Of a stretch of DNA of 64,000 nucleotides, positions 26,629-34,802 are shown piece by piece. Position numbers and translations under genes: made by a program. The notes under the pieces were generated by a model. That model ran no database searches. It had not been told where the DNA came from and saw nothing but the letters and a program-made list of their open reading frames with translations. Every line of letters starts with the position of its first letter. Positions within the stretch are counted from its first letter, which is position 1. Origin of the DNA: Lentzea guizhouensis (GTDB lineage: Bacteria > Actinomycetota > Actinomycetes > Mycobacteriales > Pseudonocardiaceae); contig NZ_CP016793.1 of the NCBI RefSeq assembly GCF_001701025.1, positions 7,502,001-7,566,000 of the forward strand, read 5' to 3'.

Positions 26629-26711
26629 TGTCCGAGGGGGGACTTGAACCCCCACCCCCTTTCGGGGACTAGCACCTCAAGCTAGCGCGTCTGCCATTCC
26701 GCCACCCGGAC
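26629..26711 (-). tRNA. tRNA-Leu (GAG anticodon)
   Basis: An 83-base tRNA. The acceptor stem GTCCGGG pairs with CTCGGAC. The anticodon stem CTAGC/GCTAG encloses the loop TTGAGGT with anticodon GAG. The long variable arm (CCCC-GAAA-GGGG) marks the leucine class, and the T arm is GGGGG-TTCAAGT-CCCCC. CCA is not encoded. Its 3' end faces the accessory island and the serine recombinase, a frequent arrangement at island borders. Confidence 0.95.
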
Positions 26712-26889
26712 CTGTTCAGTTGTCACCGCAGCTCTCGCCGTGGTGCGTGGATAGATTACATGATCGTCGGCGGCGGCCAAAATCGGGCTGCGTTGCGAGG
26801 GTTTGTGCTGGTAGGGGCGTGATCGGGATGGTGGCGGTGGTGGTCGATTGTGGGCGAGGGACGGGTGGGCGGCGTTAGGGTCGCTGGCT

Positions 26890-27834
26890 GTGACGAGTGG
26901 CTTGGTGGAGTGGTTGCTGGAGGGGTCGGATCCGGCGTTGCGGTGGCAGGTGGAGCGGGACCTGCTTGAGGAGCCGGAGGAGGTGTGGCGGGCGACGCGG
27001 GCGAGGGTTGCGCAAGAAGGGTTTGGGAAGCGGCTCTTGGAGTTGCAGGGGGAGGACGGGCAGTGGGCTGGTGGGGCCTTCTTTCCGGCTGACTACGACA
27101 TGCGTGGGGATGAGGCGCAGCCGTGGACGGCGACCACGTGGGCGCTGGTGGCGTTGAGGGAGTGGGGTGTGGAGGCGGCGGCGTTGGCGGGGACGGCGCA
27201 GCTGTTGGCGGAGAACAGTCGGTGGGAGTACGACGGGCTGCCGTATTGGGGTGGGGAGGTTGACTGCTGCATCAACGCGATGACCGTGTCGAACGGGGTG
27301 TGGTTGGGGGTCGACATGGGGGCGAATGCGCGGTGGTTTGTGGAGCATCAGTTGGGGGATGGTGGGTGGAACTGTGAGTGGGTGGAGGGGGCGAAGAGGT
27401 CGTCGTTTCATTCGACGCTCAACTCGTTGAAGGGGTTGTTGGACTACGAGGTGGCGACGGGTGGCAGTGAGGAGGTGCGGCGGGTGCGGAAGGAAGGGGA
27501 GGAGTACCTGCTCAAGCGGCACCTGTACAAGCGGCTGTCGACTGGAGAGGCGGTGGCCGAGTGGGCCACGTTCCGGTATCCGTTGCGGTGGCAGTACAGC
27601 GTGCTCAACGCGGCTGACTACTTCATGCGGGCCGCGAGGCATGACCGAACCAGCCCTGACCCTCGGATGAGTGAGGCGATGGAGCGCATCAAAGCCCAGA
27701 GGCAGGGGGATGGGACGTGGGTGACGGCTGGGCGGCATCCGGGGCGGATGTGGTTCGAGGTGGATGTGGAGGCCGGGCAGCGGTCGAAGTGGCTGACGCT
27801 GTATGGCACCAGGGTTGTGGAGTGGTGGGGCTAG
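26890..27834 (+). CDS. Squalene-cyclase/prenyltransferase-like alpha-alpha toroid protein
   Basis: A 314-residue protein with repeated QW-like motifs: GEDGQWAGGAFF (about 56-67), LGDGGWNCEW (about 156-165) and GDGTWVTAG near the end. Between them lie DEAQPWTATTWALVALREWGVE and VDCCINAMTVSNGVWLG, typical of alpha/alpha toroid proteins. The DXDD of true squalene-hopene cyclases is absent, so enzyme activity is doubtful; such stand-alone toroids are common and uncharacterised. GTG 26890 is chosen; the frame is open to 26848. It overlaps the convergent response regulator gene by 4 bases. Confidence 0.7.
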   Translation: MTSGLVEWLLEGSDPALRWQVERDLLEEPEEVWRATRARVAQEGFGKRLLELQGEDGQWAGGAFFPADYDMRGDEAQPWTATTWALVALREWGVEAAALAGTAQLLAENSRWEYDGLPYWGGEVDCCINAMTVSNGVWLGVDMGANARWFVEHQLGDGGWNCEWVEGAKRSSFHSTLNSLKGLLDYEVATGGSEEVRRVRKEGEEYLLKRHLYKRLSTGEAVAEWATFRYPLRWQYSVLNAADYFMRAARHDRTSPDPRMSEAMERIKAQRQGDGTWVTAGRHPGRMWFEVDVEAGQRSKWLTLYGTRVVEWWG

Positions 27835-28436
27835 ATCCAGCCTCGGGCGCGGGCGAAGCGGGCCGCTTCGTGGCGGTTGGCGGCGCCGGTTTTGCCCACG
27901 GCTGAGGAGAGGTAGTTGCGGACCGTGCCGGGGGAGAGGGAGGCGCGGCGGGCGATTTCGTCGATGGGGGCGCCTTCCAGGGCCAGTTCCAGGACGTCGG
28001 CTTCCCTGGGGGTGAGGGGGCTGTCGCCGGCGCTGATGGCTTCGGCGGCCAGGGCGGGGTCTACGTAGCGGCCGCCGGAGTGGACGGTGCGGACGACGGT
28101 GGCGAGGACGTCGGCGGACACGGTTTTGGGGAGGAAGCCGCGGACGCCGGCGGCAAGGGCCCGTTTCAGGTGGCCGGGGCGGCCGTGGGAGGTGACGATC
28201 ATGGTGGAGCAGGAAGGCACCTCAAGAGCGAGGGTTTGGGCTACGGAGACGCCGTCGAGGTCGGGCATCTGGAGGTCGATCACGGCCACGTCGGGGCGGA
28301 CGGCGCGGGCGGTGGCTACTGCTTCGGCGCCGGTGGCGGCTTGGGCGACTACTTCGAGGTCGTCCTCCAGGGCGAGGAGGGCTGCGAGGGCGCCGCGGAT
28401 GAGGTGTTCGTCGTCGGCCAGGAGGATGCGGATCAC
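27831..28436 (-). CDS. LuxR/NarL-type response regulator
   Basis: A 201-residue two-component regulator. The receiver domain shows LLADDEHLIR, the phospho-Asp in VAVIDLQMPDLDG (about residue 53), a Ser/Thr at MIVTSHG and Lys in GFLPKTV. The C-terminal HTH is SPLTPREADVLELALEGAPIDEIARRASLSPGTVRNYLSSAVGKTGAANR. Its GTG start overlaps the kinase stop (GTGA), so the pair is one coupled unit. With the ABC transporter genes upstream in the operon, it likely controls that transporter, as in DesKR- and LiaSR-like modules. Confidence 0.92.
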   Translation of the reverse strand: MIRILLADDEHLIRGALAALLALEDDLEVVAQAATGAEAVATARAVRPDVAVIDLQMPDLDGVSVAQTLALEVPSCSTMIVTSHGRPGHLKRALAAGVRGFLPKTVSADVLATVVRTVHSGGRYVDPALAAEAISAGDSPLTPREADVLELALEGAPIDEIARRASLSPGTVRNYLSSAVGKTGAANRHEAARFARARGWI

Positions 28437-29569
28437 GGGAGCTCCACGGTCAGCACGAAGCGGTTCGGGGGCTCGGGGGTCGCGGTGACGGAGCCGCCCA
28501 GGGCGGAGACGCGTTCGCGGAGGCCGGTGAGGCCGCTGCCGAAGCGGATGGCGGCCTGGGAGACGCCGTCGTTGGACATGGTGAGGACCTTGCCGCGCAA
28601 CGAGATCGTGCACGTGCTGGCTTCGCTGTGGCGCAGGACGTTGGTGACGCCCTCGCGGACGGCCCAGCCGAGGGCGCCTGCGGAGTCGTCGGGGGAGGTG
28701 GGCTCGCCGATCACGCGGCAGTCGATGCCGGCGGAGGAGAGCAGGGAGCGGGCGCCGGCCAGTTCCGCGGTGAGGTCGGCGGTGCGGTAGCCGGAGACGA
28801 CGGCGCGCAGTTCGTCGAGGGATTCTTGGGCGATGCGGCGGACTTCGAGCATTTCGGAGATGGCCTCGTCGCGGCCGCGTTGGGCGAGCTTGGCGGCCAG
28901 TTCGGCTTTGAGGGCGACGACGGAGAGGTTGCGGCCCACCACGTCGTGCAGGTCGCGGGCGAAGCGGAGGCGTTCTTCGGCCACGGCGAGGCTGGTGCGG
29001 ATTTCGCGGGAACGTTCGAGCTCCCACATGGTGCCGAGCATCCACACCGAGGAGCGGTAGACGGCGGTGAGGAAGATCAGCATCAGTGCCATGGAGATGG
29101 CGGCACCGAGGTCTGCGGCGAGCAGCAGGAACGCGGTGGCGACCACCACGGCCACGGCTGTGATGCGGGGGCGCACGGTGCAGGAGAGCGCCGTGACGTA
29201 GAGGACCGGCACGAAGATCGTGATCGCGTCGGCCGGGCCGTCGGGGTCGCCGCCGGGCAGCAGGAGCAGGCCGATGGCGAGGACCGTGGCGGTGGTCAGC
29301 GTGGTGGCGGTGAAGGCCACGCGCGGGAACGGGGCACGGCCCAGGTAGTGCTCGATGCCGAGGTGGACGAGCCACACGCAGCACGCCGACTGGATGATCA
29401 TCGATGCGATGATCGTGGTGCCGACGGTGGCGCTCACGTCGTCCGCGTTCGCTATGCCGGTCAACGGCAGCAGCGGCAGGATGATGAACGTGACGTAGAA
29501 CGACGACCGCATGAAGTAGTCGAACCGCGCCGCGTTGCTGCGCGAGCGCCACCAGGACAGCAAGGTCAC
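28433..29569 (-). CDS. Sensor histidine kinase (NarL/DesK-type)
   Basis: A 378-residue membrane kinase. Residues about 18-170 hold five to six hydrophobic helices with very short loops, so the signal is probably sensed in the membrane. The dimerisation and phosphotransfer motif is EERLRFARDLHDVVGRNLSVVALKAELA, with the phospho-His in DLHD (about 200). The HATPase part has WAVREGVTNVLRHSEAS (N box) and FGSGLTGLRERVSALGG (G box). The GTG start overlaps the permease stop (GTGA), and the stop overlaps the regulator start. The family is that of DesK-like kinases. Confidence 0.92.
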   Translation of the reverse strand: MTLLSWWRSRSNAARFDYFMRSSFYVTFIILPLLPLTGIANADDVSATVGTTIIASMIIQSACCVWLVHLGIEHYLGRAPFPRVAFTATTLTTATVLAIGLLLLPGGDPDGPADAITIFVPVLYVTALSCTVRPRITAVAVVVATAFLLLAADLGAAISMALMLIFLTAVYRSSVWMLGTMWELERSREIRTSLAVAEERLRFARDLHDVVGRNLSVVALKAELAAKLAQRGRDEAISEMLEVRRIAQESLDELRAVVSGYRTADLTAELAGARSLLSSAGIDCRVIGEPTSPDDSAGALGWAVREGVTNVLRHSEASTCTISLRGKVLTMSNDGVSQAAIRFGSGLTGLRERVSALGGSVTATPEPPNRFVLTVELP

Positions 29570-30273
29570 CTCCGCGGTTCCCAGCGGAACCATCGCCGGA
29601 CAGCGTAGGCGCTGAGCACGGTCCACGCCGCCAGGACGATCAACGGCTGCAGCACGGGGCCGTCCTGCCAGCCCGCTTGCAGCAGTTCGACCACCGGGGT
29701 GAGCGGCAGCAACCGCAGCGCCGGCTGGATCTGCTCCGGGAACGTCGACAGCGGGAACATCAGACCGCTGCCGACGACGCACGCGAGCAGGACCGGCAGT
29801 GTCGTCACCTGTGCCATCTCGGCCGTGCGCGTGAACGCCGAGGACGCCGCCGCCAGCAGCGCGAACACCACCACTCCTCCCACAACGGCGAGCAGGAGGA
29901 ACCACGGCTTCGACGGCAGCCTGATGCCCGTCATCGCGCCGACGATCGCCGCGAACAGCACCATCTGCCCGACCGCGATCGCCATCGACGGCAGCGCGGC
30001 GCCGAACAGGACCTCGGGGTCGGTCAGCTCGCCGACGCGCAGGCGTTTGAGCACGAGCTCTTCGCGGCGGGCGACGAACACGGTGACCAGGTTGTAGTAG
30101 ACCGCCATGACCAGCACGAAGCCGACCAGGCCGACCACGAGCGGCACGCCGTCGACGTCGGCCGAGATCAGCAGCGGCACGATGAGCAACGGCAGCAGCA
30201 GCGAGTTGAACAGGGCGGTGCGGTTGCGCCAGAACAGCTTCAGCTCCGCCTGCCCGATGGCCACGGCCCTCAT
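29566..30273 (-). CDS. ABC-2 type permease
   Basis: A 235-residue membrane subunit of the exporter encoded with the next upstream ATPase. It has six hydrophobic segments, the first being TALFNSLLLPLLIVPLLIS. AELKLFWRNRTALFNSLLLP and the stretch before PLSTFPEQIQPALRLLPLTPVVELLQAGW are typical of ABC2_membrane drug/lipid exporters. I chose ATG 30273, which overlaps the ATPase stop (ATGA); the longer frame to 30366 lies inside the ATPase gene. The substrate is unknown. Confidence 0.88.
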   Translation of the reverse strand: MRAVAIGQAELKLFWRNRTALFNSLLLPLLIVPLLISADVDGVPLVVGLVGFVLVMAVYYNLVTVFVARREELVLKRLRVGELTDPEVLFGAALPSMAIAVGQMVLFAAIVGAMTGIRLPSKPWFLLLAVVGGVVVFALLAAASSAFTRTAEMAQVTTLPVLLACVVGSGLMFPLSTFPEQIQPALRLLPLTPVVELLQAGWQDGPVLQPLIVLAAWTVLSAYAVRRWFRWEPRR

Positions 30274-31154
30274 GCCGCCTCCTCCGCGATCGCCAGGAAC
30301 GCTTCTTCGAGGGACGCCGAACGAGCGTCCAATCCGGACAGGACGACGTTCTGCGCGTGTGCCCACGTCAGCAGGTCGTGCAGCGTCTCCTGCAGGGTGT
30401 TCGTCCGCACGGTCGCGCGCCCGGACGCGTCGACGTCAGCCACGACGGGCAGCGACACCCCGAGCGGTGGCGTGAACGAGATGCGCGCCGGGTAGGCGTC
30501 GACCACTTCGGACACGGTGCCGCTCGCGACGATGCGGCCGCGGTGCATGATGGCCAGCCGATCGGCCAGTTCCTGTGCTTCTTCCAGGTAGTGCGTCGTG
30601 AGCAGCACGGTCGTGCCCTCGTTGAGAAGCGTGCGGATCAGCCGCCACGTGTTGCGCCGGCTCTCGGGGTCGAGGCCGGTGGTCGGCTCGTCGAGGAACA
30701 GCACCTCCGGCTGGCCGAGCAACGCGAGCGCCAGGTCGAGCCGCCGCCGTTCACCGCCGGAGAGCTGCTTCACCCGCACCGCAGTCCGGTGTCCCAACGA
30801 GACCAGGTCCAGTGCTTCGGCCACGGGACGGGGTCGCGACAACGTGCCCGCCCACATCGTGGCCGCCTCGGACACGGTCAGGTCCGGCGGAAAGCCGCCC
30901 TCCTGCAACATCACGCCCACCCGCGGCCGCACGGCCTTGCGCTCCAGGAACGGGTCGTGCCCCAGGACCCGGACAGTCCCCTCCGCCGGCCGGGTCAGCC
31001 CCTCCACCACCTCGACGGTCGAGGTCTTGCCCGCGCCGTTCGTGCCGAGCAGCGCGAACATCTCGCCCTTCTCGACCTCGAACGAGACGCCACGCACCGC
31101 CTCGAACCCCCCTGCGTAGCGCCGGGTCAGGTCTTTCACCTCGATCGCTGTCAT
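30270..31154 (-). CDS. ABC transporter ATP-binding protein
   Basis: A 294-residue ATPase. Walker A is ALLGTNGAGKTST (about 34-46), the signature motif is KQLSGGERRRLDLAL (about 130-144), Walker B is VLFLDEPTTGLDPESR, and the switch His lies in LLTTHYLEE. The last 75 residues are the DrrA/CcmA-like C-terminal domain ending ASLEEAFLAIAEEA. It is the first gene of the operon ATPase-permease-kinase-regulator, all joined by 4-base overlaps, so the kinase probably senses a condition relieved by this exporter. Confidence 0.93.
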   Translation of the reverse strand: MTAIEVKDLTRRYAGGFEAVRGVSFEVEKGEMFALLGTNGAGKTSTVEVVEGLTRPAEGTVRVLGHDPFLERKAVRPRVGVMLQEGGFPPDLTVSEAATMWAGTLSRPRPVAEALDLVSLGHRTAVRVKQLSGGERRRLDLALALLGQPEVLFLDEPTTGLDPESRRNTWRLIRTLLNEGTTVLLTTHYLEEAQELADRLAIMHRGRIVASGTVSEVVDAYPARISFTPPLGVSLPVVADVDASGRATVRTNTLQETLHDLLTWAHAQNVVLSGLDARSASLEEAFLAIAEEAA

Positions 31155-31213
31155 GGTTCAAACGATCGCGTGAAAAGTGGGGTCGCGGCAGTGTCAGGAC
31201 GCATCAGAACGTG

Positions 31214-31227
31214 ATGACAGATGTCAT
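31214..31227. promoter_or_regulatory. Palindrome between divergent operons
   Basis: ATGACAGATGTCAT has 6-base arms around a GA centre. It lies 60 bases upstream of the ABC/two-component operon (minus) and 30 bases upstream of the small gene at 31257 (plus). It is a candidate binding site for the operon's own LuxR-type regulator. Confidence 0.45.
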
Positions 31228-31256
31228 GACGCACCGGTCGCGGTCGGATGGTTCGC

Positions 31257-31457
31257 ATGACTTTGGCTGAGCTTCCCGAGGAGTTCCCGGAGCAGATCGA
31301 CGAGGAGGGGCTCGAGGCGCACTCAGTGCGCTGGTACATCGTGCCCGCGCTAACGGCCGTTGCGACGCATGGTGTCGACGTGAGCGGGGAGGCGATGGAG
31401 GTCGAGCACGCCGTGTTGTTCAAGGCCCACGACCTGCAGGCGCCGTTCGAGGTCTGA
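31257..31457 (+). CDS. Small hypothetical protein, 66 residues
   Basis: An acidic protein of 66 residues (MTLAELPEEFPEQIDEEGLE at the start, ending KAHDLQAPFEV). Nearly all third codon positions are G or C, so it is probably expressed. No ribosome binding site is obvious, so translation may be leaderless. I know no family match. It shares its upstream region with the divergent ABC operon. Confidence 0.5.
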   Translation: MTLAELPEEFPEQIDEEGLEAHSVRWYIVPALTAVATHGVDVSGEAMEVEHAVLFKAHDLQAPFEV

Positions 31458-31498
31458 CGGGTTTGCGTTCGTTCGATTAAGACCGTAATCTCACGATC

Positions 31499-32062
31499 GT
31501 GCCAAAACGCGCCGACCCGGTGGAACGCCGGCAGCAGGTGGTCGCCGCCCTCTACCGGGTGGTGGACGCTGAGGGGTTGGACGCGGCCTCGTTGCCGCGG
31601 ATCGCCCGTGAGCTGCAGGCGACCACCGGGTTGCTGCAGAAGTACTTCCGCAGCAAGGACGAGTTGTTGTTGTTCGCGCAGGACCAGCTCGTGGAGGAAC
31701 TCACGGCGCGGGTGCGGGAGGTGCTGGGGCAAGAGGGGAGCCTCCAGGACCGTCTGCACGCCGCGTTGTGTGCCATCGCGCTGGTGGACGACCCGGCGCG
31801 CGCACGGGTGTGGCTGGCCTTCACGGCGCGTGCGGCGGCCAATCCCGTGCTCCTGCAACGACATGTCGTGGGAGCGCGGGAGATCCGGGACCTGTGCCGG
31901 CACGTGTTGGAGGCGGCGGGGCGGGACGGCGGGGAGGCCGTCGCGCTGGCCGCGTTGGTGGACGGGGTGACGGCGCAGCGCGCGCTGGAGCCGGACGTGA
32001 TGACGGCGGAGGTGGCTCGGCGGGTGATCGCCGGCTACCTCGCGCGGATCTGGGGGGAATGA
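31499..32062 (+). CDS. TetR family transcriptional regulator
   Basis: A 187-residue repressor. The HTH is VERRQQVVAALYRVVDAEGLDAASLPRIARELQATTGLLQKYFRSKDEL (about residues 8-56). The start is GTG 31499. It is followed after one base by the GAP-family membrane protein, so the two form an operon and the protein likely controls that membrane protein. The ligand is unknown. ATCGTG just before the start hints at a leaderless transcript. Confidence 0.9.
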   Translation: MPKRADPVERRQQVVAALYRVVDAEGLDAASLPRIARELQATTGLLQKYFRSKDELLLFAQDQLVEELTARVREVLGQEGSLQDRLHAALCAIALVDDPARARVWLAFTARAAANPVLLQRHVVGAREIRDLCRHVLEAAGRDGGEAVALAALVDGVTAQRALEPDVMTAEVARRVIAGYLARIWGE

Positions 32063-32063
32063 A

Positions 32064-32726
32064 GTGACTGCGGGGTTGCTGCTGGCGCTGGCGGGGCTGG
32101 CGTTGCTGGACTCGACGAGCATCGGGACGTTGTTCATCCCGATCTGGCTGATGCTGGCGCCGGGGCGGTTGCGGGTCGCGCGGTTCGGGGTCTACCTGGG
32201 GACGATCACGGTGTTCTACTTCGTGGTCGGGGTGGGGCTCGTGCTGGGGGCGTCGCAGCTGGTGGAGCACCTGGACGGGCGGGTCGCGCTGTGGGGGCAG
32301 CTGGTGATCGGCGTGCTGTTGTTCGCCGTGAGCTTCCGGTTCGACAGCAAGAAGAAGACCGACACGAGCAAGTGGACGAACAGGGTAAACGGGTCCACGG
32401 CGGCGCTCGTCGGGGTGGCGTTGCTGGCCGGGGTGGTGGAGCTCGCGACGATGCTGCCCTACCTCGGCGCGATCGGGATGATGAGCGCCGCGGACCTGAG
32501 CGCGGCGCAGATCGGGTTGCTGCTGGCGGGGTACTGCGTGGTGATGGTCGTGCCGGCGATGGTGCTGCTGGGTGGGCGGATCGCGTTGCGGGGGCGGATC
32601 GAGCCGGTGTTGCAGAAGATCAGCACGTGGTTCGCCGAGAAGGGGGCGAGCACGACCGGGTGGGTCCTCGGCATCGCCGGGTTCCTGGTGGCGCGCGACG
32701 CGGTGGCGCGGTTGTTCTTCCTGTAA
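32064..32726 (+). CDS. GAP family membrane protein (Sap/SLAP-like)
   Basis: A 220-residue protein with six hydrophobic helices: LLLALAGLALLDSTSIGTLFIPIWLML at the start, then FGVYLGTITVFYFVVGVGLV, a helix around QLVIGVLLFAVSF, and three more after a basic loop (DSKKKTDTSKW). The 'DS.S.GT' beginning is typical of the GAP/sulfolipid-1-addressing protein family, whose mycobacterial members help export glycolipids. GTG 32064 follows GGGGGGAA. It is cotranscribed with the TetR gene. Confidence 0.8.
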   Translation: MTAGLLLALAGLALLDSTSIGTLFIPIWLMLAPGRLRVARFGVYLGTITVFYFVVGVGLVLGASQLVEHLDGRVALWGQLVIGVLLFAVSFRFDSKKKTDTSKWTNRVNGSTAALVGVALLAGVVELATMLPYLGAIGMMSAADLSAAQIGLLLAGYCVVMVVPAMVLLGGRIALRGRIEPVLQKISTWFAEKGASTTGWVLGIAGFLVARDAVARLFFL

Positions 32727-32756
32727 ACGCGTTGACGGCACCGGGACACTCCGATC

Positions 32757-33716
32757 ATGGTGCCCGTGTTGTGGATCTGCGGACCTCCCGGTGTCGGCAA
32801 GAGCGTGGTGGGGTGGGAGCTCCACCGCAGAGCGGGCGGCGCGTACGTCGACATCGACCAGCTCGGCATCTGCTACCCGGATCCGGCGGGCGACCACGGC
32901 CGGTACCGGATGAAGGCGCGCAACCTGGCCGAGTTCGTGGCCAACGCACGGGCCGAGGGCGCTCAGTGTGTTGTTGTGTCGGGTATCGCCGATCCGAACG
33001 GCATCGAGCCGATACCGGGCGCGGCGCTCACGGTGTGCCGGTTGCGGGCGGACCGCGAGGTGTTGCGGGAGCGGTATCTCGGGCGTGGCGATCGGCCTGA
33101 GCACGTCGACCAGGTGCTGCGCGAGGCTGATGATCTCGACGCGAACGAGGTCGGGGACGTGTGCGTGGACACGACCGGGCTGTCGGTGGCCGAGGTGGTG
33201 CAGCGGGTTGAGGCGAGCGTCGGCGAGTGGGCGAGCCCGCCGCGGGTCGTCTGGTTCTGCGGAACGACCGGGGTGGGCAAGTCGGCGGTCGGGTTCGCGT
33301 ACTACCTGCGGTTGCTGGGCACGGGGGTGCGCGCCGGGTTCGTCGATGTCGGCCAGGTCGGGTTCGGGGTGGGGGAGCGGACCAGGACGAGCAACCTGGT
33401 GGCGGTGTGGCGGACCTATCGGGAGGCCGGAGCCCGCGTCCTGGTCGTAGTCGGCCCTTACGTGGACGTGTTCCCGGAGGTCACCGTCTACCGCCTCGAG
33501 GCGCCGCGCGAGAACCTCGCCGAGCGGATCCGGCAGCGCGCCATGGGAGAGAACTGGTCAGAGCCGGGCGACCCGCTGGTGGGGCGGTCGGAGGACGAGC
33601 TGACCGCCGTGGTCGACGAGGCGGTGGTCGAAGCCGACAAGCTCAAGAGCATCGGTGTCGCGGTCGACACGTCCGGGCGCACGGTCGAGGAAGTGGCCGG
33701 GTCGCTGCCGTTGTGA
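32757..33716 (+). CDS. Tandem P-loop kinase-like protein
   Basis: A 319-residue protein made of two similar halves, each starting with a P-loop: ICGPPGVGKSVVGWEL (Walker A about 9-16) and FCGTTGVGKSAVGFAYY (about 169-176). In each half a strand ending YVDIDQLG or FVDVGQVGFG follows, then an R-rich lid (EVLRERYLGRGDRPE; ENLAERIRQRAMGENW). This is the shape of small-molecule or nucleoside kinases duplicated within one gene. The second half lacks the DxD pair of the first (VDVGQ for VDIDQ), so the halves may have different roles. Substrate unknown. It stands alone before glutaminase. Confidence 0.75.
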   Translation: MVPVLWICGPPGVGKSVVGWELHRRAGGAYVDIDQLGICYPDPAGDHGRYRMKARNLAEFVANARAEGAQCVVVSGIADPNGIEPIPGAALTVCRLRADREVLRERYLGRGDRPEHVDQVLREADDLDANEVGDVCVDTTGLSVAEVVQRVEASVGEWASPPRVVWFCGTTGVGKSAVGFAYYLRLLGTGVRAGFVDVGQVGFGVGERTRTSNLVAVWRTYREAGARVLVVVGPYVDVFPEVTVYRLEAPRENLAERIRQRAMGENWSEPGDPLVGRSEDELTAVVDEAVVEADKLKSIGVAVDTSGRTVEEVAGSLPL

Positions 33717-33725
33717 CGTGGTGGG

Positions 33726-34619
33726 ATGGCGGCCATGGAGCTCCAGCAGCTGGTGGACCGCATCGCCGCCGAGGTCATGCCCGGCGGCGCGTCCGCGGAC
33801 TACATCCCGGCGCTCGCACGGGTCGACGCGCGCCGGTTCGGGATGGCGGTGGCGACGCTCGACGGTGAGGTCAGCGGGGCGGGGGAGTACCGGCAGCCGT
33901 TCTCGATCCAGAGCATCTCCAAGGCGTTCACGCTCGCCCTCGCGGTGGGCGACGAGCTGTGGGAACGGGTCGGCAGGGAGCCGTCCGGGTCGCCGTTCAA
34001 CTCGCTGGTGCAGCTGGAGACGGAGAACGGCATCCCGCGCAACCCGTTCATCAACGCCGGCGCGCTCGTGGTCACCGACCACCTCGGGCCGGGGGCGTCG
34101 GACCGGCTGCTCGCGTTCCTGCGCGAGGAGAGCGGGAACGACACCATCGGCATCGACGAGGAGGTCGCCAAGTCCGAACTGGACCACGGCGACCGCAACC
34201 GGGCGTTGGCGCACTTCATGGCGTCCTACGGCAACATGCGCAACCCCGTCGACATGGTGCTGCACGAGTACGTGCGGCAGTGTTCGATCGCGATGAGCTG
34301 CGCGGATCTCGCGAAGAGCGCGCTGTTCCTCGCACGGCACGGCGTGCGCAACGACGGCGAGCGGCTGCTCGGGGTCAGCGGCGCGAAACGGGTCAACGCG
34401 GTGATGCTGACCTGCGGCACCTACGACGCCGCTGGGCAGTTCGCCTACCGGGTCGGGCTGCCGGGCAAGAGCGGCGTGGGTGGCGGCATCGTGGCCGTGG
34501 TGCCCGGGAGGTGCGCGATCTGCGTGTGGGGTCCAGGGTTGGACGCAAGGGGCAACTCAGTCGCCGGGGTCGACGCGCTGGACAGGTTCACCACTCTCAC
34601 AGGGTGGTCCGTGTTCTAG
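33726..34619 (+). CDS. glsA: Glutaminase A
   Basis: A 297-residue glutaminase, hydrolysing glutamine to glutamate and ammonia. Family marks: ADYIPALA (substrate pocket), FSIQSISKAFTLALA with the catalytic Ser of SxxK, SGSPFNSLVQLE, RNPFINAGALVVTD, YGNMRNPVDMVLHEYVRQCSI and GLPGKSGVGGGIVAVVP. All conserved blocks are present at the usual length, with serine-beta-lactamase-like fold. The start is ATG 33726 or ATG 33735. The stop is immediately followed by the long palindrome at 34618. Confidence 0.95.
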   Translation: MAAMELQQLVDRIAAEVMPGGASADYIPALARVDARRFGMAVATLDGEVSGAGEYRQPFSIQSISKAFTLALAVGDELWERVGREPSGSPFNSLVQLETENGIPRNPFINAGALVVTDHLGPGASDRLLAFLREESGNDTIGIDEEVAKSELDHGDRNRALAHFMASYGNMRNPVDMVLHEYVRQCSIAMSCADLAKSALFLARHGVRNDGERLLGVSGAKRVNAVMLTCGTYDAAGQFAYRVGLPGKSGVGGGIVAVVPGRCAICVWGPGLDARGNSVAGVDALDRFTTLTGWSVF

Positions 34620-34781
34620 TGCGGTGACCACAATCTTTACCGCGTTTCCCGACGCTCAGCAGGGCACCTCGCGGGGCCGGCCCCACGACCCCATACATCC
34701 AGTATGAGGACGTGGGGCCGGCCCCGCGATGCACCCGTCTGACCGCCGGGAAACGCGGTAAAGGTTCGTGGTCACCGCACT
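34618..34781. repeat. 164-bp near-perfect palindrome (long hairpin)
   Basis: Nested matching arms: AGTGCGGTGACCAC (34618-34631) with its complement at 34768-34781; TTTACCGCGTTTCCCG (34636-34651) with 34747-34762; TCGCGGGGCCGGCCCCACG (34669-34687) with 34711-34729; CATAC/GTATG around the centre at 34699. The unpaired parts between arms are short. It begins in the glsA stop codon and ends 21 bases before the next start. It could act as a strong terminator, or be a small non-autonomous element with 14-bp terminal inverted repeats. Confidence 0.9.
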
Positions 34782-34802
34782 GGCGGATGGTAGGAAGACG
34801 GG

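Noticed and set aside
26629..26711. Island attachment repeat copied from the tRNA 3' end
   Set aside because: I found no second copy of the tRNA end within the window, so an att site is not claimed.
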